DNA of 64,000 nt from Marinobacter arenosus (lineage in GTDB: Bacteria; Pseudomonadota; Gammaproteobacteria; Pseudomonadales; Oleiphilaceae): positions 128,011 to 192,010 of the forward strand of contig NZ_JAHVAO010000004.1 of NCBI RefSeq assembly GCF_019264345.1, in the 5' to 3' direction. Position 1 is the stretch's first letter. Each line of letters begins with the position of its first letter. The notes below the pieces were generated by a model. That model was not told where the DNA came from. It saw only the letters and a program-made list of their open reading frames with translations, and did not search any database. The translations under genes were made by a program, and so were the position numbers. This document shows, piece by piece, positions 1-12,270 of the stretch.

Positions 1-456
1 ATCATCGAGGAACGCTGCGGGGCAAACATTCCCTGGATTTTTGATGTGGAGGGGGAGGATGGTTTTCGGCAACGCGAGACGGCGATGCTGGAAGAGCTCG
101 CTTCGGAGGCGAAAACAGTGTTGGCGACCGGGGGTGGCGCCGTCATGCGCCCGGAGAATCATCCACTGCTCAAACAGGATGCAATCGTGGTTTACCTGAA
201 GACCTCTATTGAGCAGCAGGTTGAGCGCACCCGAAAGGACCGAAACCGCCCGTTGCTGCAGAATGACGATCCGGAGGCGGTTCTGCGCAAACTGTTTTCG
301 ATCCGAGATCCTTTGTATTCAGAGGTGGCGGACATCACGATGCACACTGACCGAAAAAGTCCGCGGCTTGTTGTCAGGCAACTCGTCAACAGAATGAACC
401 CACGGACGCCTCGTCACAAAAGACAAGTACGCAAGGAAGGACGGAATCATGTCTAA
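1..456 (+). CDS. aroK: Shikimate kinase, 3' part (5' end outside window)
   Basis: ATP-dependent phosphorylation of shikimate in chorismate synthesis, cytoplasmic. The frame is open from base 1 and the first visible residues (ending [13 protein letters not shown]) match the shikimate-kinase core, so the gene starts upstream and the Walker A motif lies outside the window. Visible are the GGGA shikimate-binding segment near base 127 and the RNRPLL lid region near base 244. 151 residues remain, about what is expected after loss of the first 25-30. The C-terminus is a basic tail. The stop overlaps the aroB start by 8 bp, so the two are probably translationally coupled. Confidence 0.95.
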   Translation: MIEERCGANIPWIFDVEGEDGFRQRETAMLEELASEAKTVLATGGGAVMRPENHPLLKQDAIVVYLKTSIEQQVERTRKDRNRPLLQNDDPEAVLRKLFSIRDPLYSEVADITMHTDRKSPRLVVRQLVNRMNPRTPRHKRQVRKEGRNHV

Positions 457-1543
457 GGTATTGCATGAGCTGACCGTAGAGTTGGGTGAGCGCAGTTATC
501 CGATCATTATCGGTCAGGGGCTTCTGGGCAATTACGACCTTTCATCCGTTGTTTCAGGCTCCCAGGTCATGATCGTCACGAACGAAACGGTGGCCCCGCT
601 GTACCTCGACAGGGCCATTGGCAGTTTCCCTGGAAAGAAGGTTGATACCGTTGTCTTGCCGGACGGCGAGAAATACAAAGACTGGCAGACACTGAACCAG
701 ATCTTCGATGGTTTGCTTGAGAACAGGCACGGCCGAAAAACCACGCTGGTTGCACTTGGCGGCGGCGTCATCGGAGATATGACGGGTTTTGCGGCCGCAT
801 GCTACCAGAGAGGCGTCGCCTTCGTTCAGATTCCTACCACGCTTCTCTCCCAGGTGGATTCCTCGGTGGGTGGCAAGACCGGGATCAATCATCCGCTTGG
901 CAAAAATATGGTGGGAGCCTTCCATCAGCCGGAGGCGGTGCTGATCGATACGGACAGTCTCACGACCCTGCCGGCCCGGGAAGTGTCGGCGGGTCTCGCC
1001 GAAGTCATCAAGTACGGGCTGATCCGCGATGTCGGGTTTCTGGACTGGCTGGAAGCCGAAATGGACAGGCTGGTGGGTCTGGAGGCATCGCCCGTTGCAG
1101 AGGCCATTTACCGGTCTTGTGCGTGTAAAGCCGAGGTGGTTGCCAGGGACGAGCGTGAGGGCGGTCTGCGCGCGATCTTGAATCTCGGTCATACGTTTGG
1201 TCACGCCATTGAAACGTTTGCGGGCTACGGGAACTGGCTGCACGGCGAAGCCGTGGGCGCCGGCATGATCATGGCCGCGGACCTCTCGGTTCGGGAGGGG
1301 ATGATCAGTCGTGAGCAGAGTGACAGGGCGGCGGCTCTGATCCGTCGAGCGGGCCTCCCGGAAAGGCCGCCGGCTGACATGGCACCCAGAGATTTCATGC
1401 AGTTGATGGCCGTAGACAAGAAAAATGTCGATGGCGAGTTGCGTCTGGTGTTGCTCGATGGCATCGGGAACGCCGTTGTAACGAGTGACGCGAGCGCAGA
1501 AAATCTTGCCTCAACCCTCGCCCGATTCTGTCGGACGGGTTGA
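449..1543 (+). CDS. aroB: 3-dehydroquinate synthase
   Basis: Second step of the shikimate pathway: converts DAHP to 3-dehydroquinate using NAD+ and a divalent metal. 364 aa, normal family length. The NAD-binding segment [11 protein letters not shown], the substrate loop [11 protein letters not shown], the metal-ligand region AEVIKYGLI and the histidine motif HTFGHAIE are all present in order. The ATG at 449 has an AAGGAAGG ribosome-binding site just upstream and sits inside the end of aroK. The neighbouring aroK supplies a later step of the same pathway. Confidence 0.98.
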   Translation: MSKVLHELTVELGERSYPIIIGQGLLGNYDLSSVVSGSQVMIVTNETVAPLYLDRAIGSFPGKKVDTVVLPDGEKYKDWQTLNQIFDGLLENRHGRKTTLVALGGGVIGDMTGFAAACYQRGVAFVQIPTTLLSQVDSSVGGKTGINHPLGKNMVGAFHQPEAVLIDTDSLTTLPAREVSAGLAEVIKYGLIRDVGFLDWLEAEMDRLVGLEASPVAEAIYRSCACKAEVVARDEREGGLRAILNLGHTFGHAIETFAGYGNWLHGEAVGAGMIMAADLSVREGMISREQSDRAAALIRRAGLPERPPADMAPRDFMQLMAVDKKNVDGELRLVLLDGIGNAVVTSDASAENLASTLARFCRTG

Positions 1544-1590
1544 AGGCCGGTTGTCGACAGGAGTGGATCGGATCTCACAACAGGGAAGCC

Positions 1591-3045
<1,455 letters not shown>

Positions 3046-3137
3046 TGGCATTTCGCAAAAACAGGATAACTCGTTGTTCCATAAGCCCCCCGGCTGGGAA
3101 AATCGGTTTCTGTTCCCCAAAATAGCGCCACTCTCAT

Positions 3138-3166
3138 TTGAGTACGTATTTCTACGTGTGTAAAAT
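3138..3166 (+). promoter_or_regulatory. Candidate sigma-70 promoter for gltBD
   Basis: TTGAGT at 3138-3143 and TAAAAT at 3161-3166 are separated by 17 bp. They lie in the 215-bp gap between the DamX-like gene and gltB, about 95 bp before the gltB start. I see no clear operator. Confidence 0.5.
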
Positions 3167-3260
3167 AGCCAGCCCCCATTTTCAGTGTCAAAGGGTGGGT
3201 GTTCGGCCGTGCGCCGATTAACTCTTTGATTGAAAAGCATTTCTACGCGAGAGAACGCTT

Positions 3261-6200
3261 ATGATGACAGGTTTGTATCATCCCGACGAATTCAGGGACA
3301 ACTGCGGATTCGGTTTGATCGCCCACATGAAGGGCGAGGCCAGCCACAAGTTGTTGCAAACTGCCATCGAGTCGCTGACCTGCATGACCCACCGAGGTGG
3401 TATCGCTGCAGACGGAAAGACCGGCGATGGTTGTGGCCTCCTGATCCAAAGCCCGGACACCTTCCTCAAGAAGGCGGCCAAGGTTGCCTTTGGCAAGGAG
3501 CCCGGAGATCTTTTTGCTGTGGGCCAGGTATTCCTCAATCCAGATAGCGCCAAGGCCGAGGCCGGCCGTGCGGCGGTTGAGAAACGTTTGACCGATCAGG
3601 GGCTTGAAATCATGGGCTGGCGCGAGGTGCCGGTCGATGACAGTTGCCTCGGCCCTATGGCGCTCGATTGCCTGCCCCGCATTGAACAGGTGTTTGTGGT
3701 TCCGGCTGGCAAGACCGAGAAAGAGTTCGCCATCAGTCTGTTCGTGGGTCGTCGGCACGCCGAGCGTGACATGGTCGACGATGCCGAGTTCTACATCTGT
3801 AGTCTTTCTCATCGCACCTTGGCCTACAAAGGTCTGATGATGCCGGCGGACCTTGCCAACTTCTACAAGGATCTCGGCGACCCGGACCTGGAAACGGCCA
3901 TCTGCGTTTTCCACCAGCGCTTTTCAACCAATACAATGCCGCGCTGGCCATTGGCTCAGCCGTTCCGTTACCTTGCCCACAACGGGGAGATCAACACCGT
4001 TGACGGCAACCGGAACTGGGCCATCGCCCGTGCCGCCAAATTCAGTTCGCCCGATCTTCCTGACCTGCAGACCCTTCAGCCTCTGGTCAATCTGACCGGT
4101 TCTGATTCGTCCAGCATGGATAACATGCTGGAGGTGCTGCTGGCCGGCGGTGTCGATCTGTTCCGCGCCGTGCGTATGATGATTCCGCCTGCCTGGCAGA
4201 ACGTCGACAGCATGGATTCGGAACTGCGGGCCTTCTACGAGTACAACTCCATGCATATGGAGCCCTGGGACGGTCCCGCCGGCCTGGTCATGTCTGATGG
4301 CCGTTACGCCGTCTGTATGCTGGACCGTAATGGCTTGCGGCCTGCTCGCTGGGTTATTACCAAGGACGATTTCATTACCCTGGCCTCTGAGATCGGCACC
4401 TATGGCTACCACCCGGATGATGTGGTCGCCAAAGGCCGTGTCGGCCCTGGTCAGATGCTGGCGATTGATACCGAATCGGGAGAGGTGTTGCACACCAAGG
4501 ATATCGATCAGCGTTTGAAATCCGCCCAGCCCTACAAGCGCTGGTTGCGGGAGAATGCCCTGCGTGTCGAAACGACGCTGAATCAGGACACGCCGGAGTT
4601 CAAACTGATGGATTCCGACGAGCTTCTGGTGCACCAGAAAATGTTCATGGTGTCGTTCGAAGAACGGGATCAGGTACTCCGCCCGCTGGCGGAAAACGGC
4701 CAGGAAGCGGTTGGCTCCATGGGGGACGACACGCCCATGGCCGTTCTGTCCAGCAAGGTGCGTCACGTGGCGGATTACTTCCGCCAAAAGTTTGCCCAGG
4801 TCACCAACCCGGCCATTGATCCGTTGCGCGAGTCCATTGTGATGTCGCTGGAAACCTGTCTCGGCGCCGAGCGTAACGTGTTCGAGGAAACCGCTGAGCA
4901 CGCGGACCGGATTATTCTGACCACGCCGGTTCTGTCTCCGGCCAAATTCCTGAAGATCACCAACAATGATCGCCCTGGATTCGAGGTCGCCCGGATTTCG
5001 ATGAGCTACCGACCTGAGCAGGGCCTCGAACAGGCGATTCGACAGGTATGCGAGGAGGCCGAGAAGGCCGTACGCGACGGCAAGGTCATTCTGGTGCTGA
5101 CGGACAAGGACCTCAAGGAGGGTGAGCTGCCGGTGAGCGCCATGATGGCAACCGGTGCGGTTCATCACCATCTGGTCGCCAACGGCCTGCGTTGCGATTC
5201 CAACATTCTCGTTGAAACCGGCTGGGCCCGTGATCCGCATCATTTTGCCGTGCTGTTCGGGTTCGGCGCAACGGCGGTCTATCCGTACCTTGCCTATCAG
5301 GTCCTGAATGACCTGATCCGCACGGGCGAGTTGCTCATGGACCCGATTGAGGCCAAGAACAACTATCGCAAGGGTATCAACAAGGGGCTGCTGAAGATCC
5401 TGTCCAAGATGGGGATCTCCACAATGACCTCCTACCGGGGAGCCCAGTTGTTTGAAGCCATTGGGCTGGCTGACGAGGTTGTTGACCTGTGTTTCAAGGG
5501 GGTTCCAAGCCGGATTCAGGGTGCCAGCTTCTTTGATTTTCAGCAGGATCAGGAGCAATTGGCGGCCGTTGCCTGGAAGCCGCGCAAGCCGATTTCCCAG
5601 GGCGGGCTGCTCAAGTACGTCCATGGCCAGGAATACCATGCGTTCAACCCGGATGTTGTTGGCAAACTGCAGGAAGCGGTCACCACTGGTGATTACGGTC
5701 ATTACAAGGAGTACGCCGGACTGGTAAACGAGCGACCGGTATCGACGCTGCGCGATCTGCTCGGTTTCCGAAAGGACCTCAAGGCCATCGATCTGGACGA
5801 CGTCGAGCCGGTTGAAAATATCTTCCCCCGGTTTGATTCTGCGGCCATGTCACTGGGCGCGTTGTCGCCGGAGGCCCACGAGGCCCTGGCCGTTGCCATG
5901 AATACCCTGGGCGGTCGCTCGAATTCCGGCGAGGGCGGTGAGGACCCGGCTCGGTACGGTACGGAGAAGCGTTCCAAGATCAAGCAGGTGGCCTCTGGTC
6001 GCTTTGGTGTCACCGCAGAATATCTGCGCAGTGCCGATGTCATGCAGATCAAGGTTGCCCAGGGCGCCAAGCCCGGCGAGGGTGGTCAGCTGCCTGGCGG
6101 CAAGGTGAACGACCTGATCGCGCGCCTGCGTTACTCGGTGCCGGGTGTGACGCTGATTTCACCGCCACCACACCACGACATTTACTCGATCGAGGATCTG

Positions 6201-7709
6201 GCCCAGCTGATTTTCGACCTCAAGCAGGTCAATCCGTCGGCGCTGGTGTCCGTGAAGCTGGTGTCAGAGCCGGGTGTCGGTACCATTGCCGCCGGCGTGG
6301 CCAAGGCCTACGCCGACCTGATTACCGTATCCGGTTATGACGGTGGTACTGCGGCCAGTCCGCTGACGTCCATCCGGTACGCCGGATCGCCCTGGGAGCT
6401 GGGGCTGACTGAAACGCAGCAAGCGCTTCGGGCGAATGACCTGCGTGGCAAGATCCGGCTGCAGACAGATGGTGGCATCAAGACAGGTTTGGACGTGGTC
6501 AAGGGCGCCATTCTGGGCGCGGAAAGCTTCGGGTTCGGAACAACGCCGATGGTTGCGCTGGGCTGCAAGTACCTGCGCATTTGCCACCTGAACAACTGTG
6601 CAACCGGGGTTGCGACCCAGAATGATCACCTTCGTGAGGAGCATTTCAAAGGTACGGTCGAAATGGCCATGAACTTCTTCCGCTTCGTCGCGGAAGAAAC
6701 CCGGGAGTGGATGGCCAAGCTGGGTGTTCGGAGCCTGGAGGAGCTGGTCGGACGAGTTGACCTGCTGGAGCGCCTGCCGGGTGATACCGAGCGGCAGAAA
6801 AAGCTGGACCTCTCACGCCTGTTGTCGAACGATCATATTCCGGCCGACAAGCCTCAAACCTGCCAGGTTGAGCGCAACCACCCGTTCGATAAGGGCACGT
6901 TGGCCGAGCAGATGGTCAAAGACACTGCCGCGGCCATTGAGAACAAGTCCGGTGGTGCCTGGTCTTACCGGGTCACCAACTGCGATCGGTCCATTGGTGC
7001 CCGTCTCTCGGGTGAGATTGCCGCCAAGCATGGTAACCAGGGCATGGTGGATGCGCCGATTACCCTTGATCTTACCGGAACCGCGGGCCAGAGTTTTGGC
7101 GTCTGGAACGTTGGCGGCCTGAACCTTATCCTCGAGGGCGATGCCAACGACTACGTGGGCAAGGGCATGACCGGTGGCAAGCTGGTTGTGAAGCCGCCCC
7201 GTGGCAGTTCCTTCAAAACCCAGGAAACGTCCATCGTCGGTAACACCTGCCTCTACGGCGCCACCGGCGGCAAGCTGTTCGCCGCGGGCACGGCCGGTGA
7301 GCGCTTCGCCGTTCGTAACTCCGGCGCCCACGCCGTAGTGGAAGGCGCCGGTGATCACTGCTGTGAGTACATGACCGGTGGTCTGATCACGGTGCTGGGC
7401 GCGACCGGCCATAACTTTGGTGCCGGTATGACCGGTGGGTTTGCCTACGTGTTGGATCAGAACAACACCTTCGTGGACAAATACAACCATGAGCTCGTTG
7501 AGATCCAGCGGATTTCGAGTGAAGACATGGAGTCCTATCGAAACCACCTGCGTGGTGTGATCCGGGAGCACATCTCGGAAACCGGCAGTGAGTGGGCTGA
7601 GCACATTCTTGAGAATTTCGACGACTACATCGGCCGTTTCTGGCTGGTTAAACCCAAGGCTGCCAACCTTCGCAGCCTGCTGGCCAGCACCCGGGCGCGT
7701 CCGGAATAA
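3261..7709 (+). CDS. gltB: Glutamate synthase (NADPH) large subunit
   Basis: Transfers the amide of glutamine to 2-oxoglutarate to make two glutamates; the alpha subunit of the cytoplasmic enzyme. 1482 aa, full length. The N-terminal class II amidotransferase starts after a short propeptide: [14 protein letters not shown] precedes Cys15, which should become the catalytic N-terminal nucleophile. The central and FMN-binding domains contain [14 protein letters not shown] and [11 protein letters not shown]. The 3Fe-4S cysteines appear in [16 protein letters not shown] glycine-rich GltB C-terminal beta-helix follows. The partner gltD lies 74 bp downstream. Confidence 0.98.
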   Translation: MMTGLYHPDEFRDNCGFGLIAHMKGEASHKLLQTAIESLTCMTHRGGIAADGKTGDGCGLLIQSPDTFLKKAAKVAFGKEPGDLFAVGQVFLNPDSAKAEAGRAAVEKRLTDQGLEIMGWREVPVDDSCLGPMALDCLPRIEQVFVVPAGKTEKEFAISLFVGRRHAERDMVDDAEFYICSLSHRTLAYKGLMMPADLANFYKDLGDPDLETAICVFHQRFSTNTMPRWPLAQPFRYLAHNGEINTVDGNRNWAIARAAKFSSPDLPDLQTLQPLVNLTGSDSSSMDNMLEVLLAGGVDLFRAVRMMIPPAWQNVDSMDSELRAFYEYNSMHMEPWDGPAGLVMSDGRYAVCMLDRNGLRPARWVITKDDFITLASEIGTYGYHPDDVVAKGRVGPGQMLAIDTESGEVLHTKDIDQRLKSAQPYKRWLRENALRVETTLNQDTPEFKLMDSDELLVHQKMFMVSFEERDQVLRPLAENGQEAVGSMGDDTPMAVLSSKVRHVADYFRQKFAQVTNPAIDPLRESIVMSLETCLGAERNVFEETAEHADRIILTTPVLSPAKFLKITNNDRPGFEVARISMSYRPEQGLEQAIRQVCEEAEKAVRDGKVILVLTDKDLKEGELPVSAMMATGAVHHHLVANGLRCDSNILVETGWARDPHHFAVLFGFGATAVYPYLAYQVLNDLIRTGELLMDPIEAKNNYRKGINKGLLKILSKMGISTMTSYRGAQLFEAIGLADEVVDLCFKGVPSRIQGASFFDFQQDQEQLAAVAWKPRKPISQGGLLKYVHGQEYHAFNPDVVGKLQEAVTTGDYGHYKEYAGLVNERPVSTLRDLLGFRKDLKAIDLDDVEPVENIFPRFDSAAMSLGALSPEAHEALAVAMNTLGGRSNSGEGGEDPARYGTEKRSKIKQVASGRFGVTAEYLRSADVMQIKVAQGAKPGEGGQLPGGKVNDLIARLRYSVPGVTLISPPPHHDIYSIEDLAQLIFDLKQVNPSALVSVKLVSEPGVGTIAAGVAKAYADLITVSGYDGGTAASPLTSIRYAGSPWELGLTETQQALRANDLRGKIRLQTDGGIKTGLDVVKGAILGAESFGFGTTPMVALGCKYLRICHLNNCATGVATQNDHLREEHFKGTVEMAMNFFRFVAEETREWMAKLGVRSLEELVGRVDLLERLPGDTERQKKLDLSRLLSNDHIPADKPQTCQVERNHPFDKGTLAEQMVKDTAAAIENKSGGAWSYRVTNCDRSIGARLSGEIAAKHGNQGMVDAPITLDLTGTAGQSFGVWNVGGLNLILEGDANDYVGKGMTGGKLVVKPPRGSSFKTQETSIVGNTCLYGATGGKLFAAGTAGERFAVRNSGAHAVVEGAGDHCCEYMTGGLITVLGATGHNFGAGMTGGFAYVLDQNNTFVDKYNHELVEIQRISSEDMESYRNHLRGVIREHISETGSEWAEHILENFDDYIGRFWLVKPKAANLRSLLASTRARPE

Positions 7710-7711
7710 AC

Positions 7712-7761
7712 CGACCGGGTCATACAGGGTTTTGGGGTGCCCCGGGAGGGCGCCCCGGTCG
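7712..7761 (+). other. Strong hairpin between gltB and gltD
   Basis: An inner stem of GGGGTGCCC (7734-7742) with GGGCGCCCC (7748-7756), one G-U pair, can be enclosed by CGACCGG (7712-7718) with CCGGTCG (7755-7761). No T-run follows, so it is more likely an intercistronic stability or processing element than a terminator. Confidence 0.5.
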
Positions 7762-7768
7762 AAATTGA

Positions 7769-9205
<1,437 letters not shown>

Positions 9206-9227
9206 GTGCAGGCCTGATCCCGATCAG

Positions 9228-9262
9228 AAGGGCGGCTTACTAAGGGTAAGCCGCCCTTTTTT
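9228..9262 (+). terminator. Rho-independent terminator after gltD
   Basis: Perfect 13-bp stem AAGGGCGGCTTAC / GTAAGCCGCCCTT with a 5-nt loop, followed by a T-run at 9257-9262. Confidence 0.93.
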
Positions 9263-9334
9263 ATTGTGGCGAACGGGGTATCATTGCTCCCCATTCAATC
9301 GCACCATTTACCGACTGAGAATGCTGGACCTGTT

Positions 9335-10399
9335 ATGACCGAGCTGAAAAATGATCGCTTCCTGCGCGCACTCATGCGCCAGCCTGTTGACCGGACGCCC
9401 GTATGGATGATGAGGCAGGCTGGCCGTTATCTGCCGGAGTACCGGGCAACCCGCGCAAAAGCCGGCGACTTTCTCAGTCTCTGCAAGAACACGCCACTCG
9501 CTTGCGAGGTAACGCTTCAGCCGTTGGAGCGCTACCCACTGGACGCGGCGATTCTGTTCTCCGATATCCTCACGATTCCGGATGCGTTGGGTCTGGGGCT
9601 GTACTTCGAGACCGGTGAGGGCCCCAAATTCAAGCACACCATCCGGTCCGAGGCCGATGTGGCTGCCCTGCCGACACTGAACGCCGAGGTCGACCTGGAC
9701 TACGTCATGAACGCCGTGTCCACCATCCGGGGGGCACTCAATGGCAGCGTTCCTCTCATCGGTTTCTCGGGCAGCCCCTGGACCCTGGCGACGTACATGA
9801 TCGAGGGCGGGTCCTCCAAGGATTTCCGGGAAGCCAAGAAGCTCATGTACGGTCAGCCCGAGGTCATGCACCGCTTGCTGGACCATCTGGCGGAGTCGGT
9901 GATCGATTACCTCAACAGCCAGATCAAGGCCGGTGCTCAGGCGGTTCAGATTTTCGACACCTGGGGTGGCGTTCTCAGCAGCTGGGCGTACGAAGAGTTC
10001 TCCCTTCGGTACATGAAGAAAATTGTCGATGGCCTGGTGCGGGAGCAGGATGGCCGGCGTGTCCCTGTGATCCTGTTTACCAAGAACGGCGGTCAGTGGC
10101 TGGAATCCATTGCGGATACCGGCGCCGACGCCGTTGGTCTCGACTGGACCACCGACATTGGCAATGCCCGCGCCCGGATCGGCGATCGGGTCACGTTGCA
10201 GGGCAACATGGACCCCGCCATGCTGTATGCGCCGCCGGCGCGGATTCGTCAGGAAGTGGCGGATATCTTGCGTCGTTTTGGGACGGGGACCGGCCACGTA
10301 TTCAATCTGGGGCATGGCATTACGCCGGATGTGGATCCCGAGCACGCGAGGGCGTTCATTGAGGCGGTTGTTGAGCTGAGTCCAGAATACCACCGCTGA
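9335..10399 (+). CDS. hemE: Uroporphyrinogen III decarboxylase
   Basis: Decarboxylates the four acetate side chains of uroporphyrinogen III to coproporphyrinogen III in haem synthesis; cytoplasmic. 354 aa, normal length. The signature [16 protein letters not shown] lies near the N-terminus, [15 protein letters not shown] is in the middle, and the C-terminal GNMDP and NLGHGI motifs are present. The reading frame is open further upstream to 9266, but that would run into the gltD terminator. The ATG at 9335, giving [13 protein letters not shown], is the family start. It has only a weak ribosome-binding site. Confidence 0.97.
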   Translation: MTELKNDRFLRALMRQPVDRTPVWMMRQAGRYLPEYRATRAKAGDFLSLCKNTPLACEVTLQPLERYPLDAAILFSDILTIPDALGLGLYFETGEGPKFKHTIRSEADVAALPTLNAEVDLDYVMNAVSTIRGALNGSVPLIGFSGSPWTLATYMIEGGSSKDFREAKKLMYGQPEVMHRLLDHLAESVIDYLNSQIKAGAQAVQIFDTWGGVLSSWAYEEFSLRYMKKIVDGLVREQDGRRVPVILFTKNGGQWLESIADTGADAVGLDWTTDIGNARARIGDRVTLQGNMDPAMLYAPPARIRQEVADILRRFGTGTGHVFNLGHGITPDVDPEHARAFIEAVVELSPEYHR

Positions 10400-10425
10400 G
10401 TGTGAGAGTTCTTTGGCCCGGGCGT

Positions 10426-10473
10426 GACAGGATTCGACAAGTCCAACGATCCAAGTGGATGTCGCCTCCTGTC
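10426..10473. repeat. Long imperfect inverted repeat between hemE and mapZ
   Basis: GACAGGATTCGACA (10426-10439) and TGTCGCCTCCTGTC (10460-10473) are complementary at 12 of 14 positions, with TCCA/TGGA extending the stem inwards. There is no T-run. A TATAGT at 10479-10484, possibly a -10 box for mapZ, follows directly, so it may be an operator or a hairpin ending hemE transcription. Confidence 0.45.
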
Positions 10474-10519
10474 CGGTCTATAGTCAGGTAAAACAAGACT
10501 GGTTGACAGGAGTAGCCAC

Positions 10520-10888
10520 TTGCCCGCCAAATCCCCTGAGAAGCGCCGATTTCATCGCATCGAATTTGATGCTCCCTGCGAGCTGCACTGCCTGGATAGC
10601 GTCTGGCCGACCGAGGTCTTGGACATTTGCCTGAAAGGTGTGCTGGTCAAGCGACCGGAAGGGTGGAATGTGCCATTAAAGCAGCCGTGTGAGGTGATCG
10701 TTCACCTGAACGATCATGAGGCGGCCATTGTCATGGCGGTGGAGCTGAGGCACGTTGAGCCGCACAGGCTTGGCTTTAAATGCCAGTACATCGATCTGGA
10801 AAGTGCCACGCACCTAAAGCGCCTGGTCGAGCTCAATCTCGGTGACCAGGCACTGTTGGAGCGAGAATTCGCCCATCTTATTGATTAG
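10520..10888 (+). CDS. mapZ: Single-domain PilZ protein, MapZ-like
   Basis: Probable cyclic-di-GMP adaptor. 122 aa, one PilZ domain. It resembles P. aeruginosa PA4608 (MapZ), which also lies next to radA and inhibits the chemotaxis methyltransferase CheR1 when bound to c-di-GMP (known there, inferred here). The N-terminal RRFHR (residues 9-13) gives the RxxxR motif. The second motif, normally D/NxSxxG, reads DICLKG (35-40), with Cys replacing Ser. The conserved C-terminus includes LKRLVELNLGD. The start is TTG, supported by AGGAG 7 nt upstream. It converges on radA with a 5-bp gap. Confidence 0.88.
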   Translation: MPAKSPEKRRFHRIEFDAPCELHCLDSVWPTEVLDICLKGVLVKRPEGWNVPLKQPCEVIVHLNDHEAAIVMAVELRHVEPHRLGFKCQYIDLESATHLKRLVELNLGDQALLEREFAHLID

Positions 10889-10893
10889 CCGGC

Positions 10894-12270
10894 TTACACG
10901 TCTTCCAGGGCAGAGAGCGCATCGCTCAGCTTGGTCACCGGTATTACCTTCATGCCTTCAATGTCTTTTCGGGGTGCATTGGCCTTGGGGACCAGTGCCC
11001 GGGTAAAGCCGTGCTTCGCCGCTTCGTAGATCCGCTCCTGACCACTGGGAACGGGGCGTATTTCGCCGGAGAGACCCACTTCGCCGAAGATCACCAGATC
11101 CTGGGGCAGGGCCCGGTCACGGAAGGAAGAGACGATCGCCGCCAGCAGGGCAAGGTCAGCGCTGGTTTCGTTCACCTTCACGCCGCCTACCACGTTCACA
11201 AACACGTCCTGATCGGACACGTGCATGCCGCCGTGGCGATGCAGAACCGCCAGCAACATGGCCAGGCGGTTCTGGTCCAGGCCAACCGCCACCCGGCGCG
11301 GGTAGCCTCCCTGGGCCATATCAACCAGTGCCTGAATCTCCACGAGCATGGGGCGGGTGCCTTCCCAGACCACCATCACGACACTGCCCGGCGCCGCTTC
11401 CTCGCCCCGATTGAGGAAAATCGCGCTCGGGTTCTTCACTTCCTTGAGTCCCTGTTCCAGCATCGCGAACACGCCCAGTTCGTTGACGGCGCCAAATCGA
11501 TTCTTGATGCCACGAAGCGTGCGGTAGCGGCTGTCGCTGGAGCCTTCCAGCAAGATCGAGCAGTCGATCATGTGCTCCAGCACTTTGGGCCCGGCCAGGC
11601 TGCCGTCCTTGGTAACGTGACCGACGAGGAACAGGATGGTGCCGGTCTGCTTGGCAAAGCGGGTCAGGTAGGCGGCACTTTCTCGAACCTGGGAGACCGA
11701 GCCCGGGGCCGATTCGATGTCCGCCACGTGCATGACCTGGATACTGTCCACCACCAGAATGCGGGGCCTTTCAGCTTCTGCTACCTGCATTACCCGCTCG
11801 ACGCTGGTTTCAGACAGCATTTTCAGATCGCTGGTCGGCAACCCCAGTCGCTTGGCGCGCATGGCAACCTGTTGCAGCGACTCTTCGCCTGTGACGTAGA
11901 GAGCGGGTACGCTAGCAGCCAGGTGGCAAACGGCCTGGAGCAGGAGGGTGCTCTTTCCCGCCCCTGGGTGCCCCCCCATCAGGACGGCGGAACCTTCCAC
12001 GAGGCCGCCGCCCAGAACCCGGTCGAACTCCTGCATGCCGGAGCTGATCCGGGGCTGTTCGGCCAGGCTGACGTCGTCCAGGCTCTTGATCTCGGACAGG
12101 CTGCCGGCGAATCCTTCGAAGCGGGCGCCGCGGGCCCCTTTGGCCGCGCTACTGACGCCCCGAACTTCGCTCACGGTATTCCAGGCCTGGCAGGCCGTAC
12201 ACTGGCCCTGCCACTTGGAATAGTCGGCACCGCACTCGGTACAGACATAGGCGGTCCTGGTTTTTGCCAT
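10894..12270 (-). CDS. radA: DNA repair protein RadA (branch-migration helicase)
   Basis: Helps process recombination intermediates together with RecA; cytoplasmic. 458 aa. Domains in order: N-terminal zinc finger CTECGADYSKWQGQC..C, a RecA-like ATPase with Walker A GHPGAGKS, the RadA-specific KNRFG motif followed by GAVNELGVF, and a C-terminal Lon-protease-like domain ending the chain (VIFGEVGLSGEIRPV). The ATG overlaps the ettA stop by one base, so it is translated from the ettA-radA message. Confidence 0.97.
   Translation of the reverse strand: MAKTRTAYVCTECGADYSKWQGQCTACQAWNTVSEVRGVSSAAKGARGARFEGFAGSLSEIKSLDDVSLAEQPRISSGMQEFDRVLGGGLVEGSAVLMGGHPGAGKSTLLLQAVCHLAASVPALYVTGEESLQQVAMRAKRLGLPTSDLKMLSETSVERVMQVAEAERPRILVVDSIQVMHVADIESAPGSVSQVRESAAYLTRFAKQTGTILFLVGHVTKDGSLAGPKVLEHMIDCSILLEGSSDSRYRTLRGIKNRFGAVNELGVFAMLEQGLKEVKNPSAIFLNRGEEAAPGSVVMVVWEGTRPMLVEIQALVDMAQGGYPRRVAVGLDQNRLAMLLAVLHRHGGMHVSDQDVFVNVVGGVKVNETSADLALLAAIVSSFRDRALPQDLVIFGEVGLSGEIRPVPSGQERIYEAAKHGFTRALVPKANAPRKDIEGMKVIPVTKLSDALSALEDV

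Noticed and set aside
3924..5702. 592-codon minus-strand open frame opposite gltB
   Set aside because: Antisense shadow of gltB.
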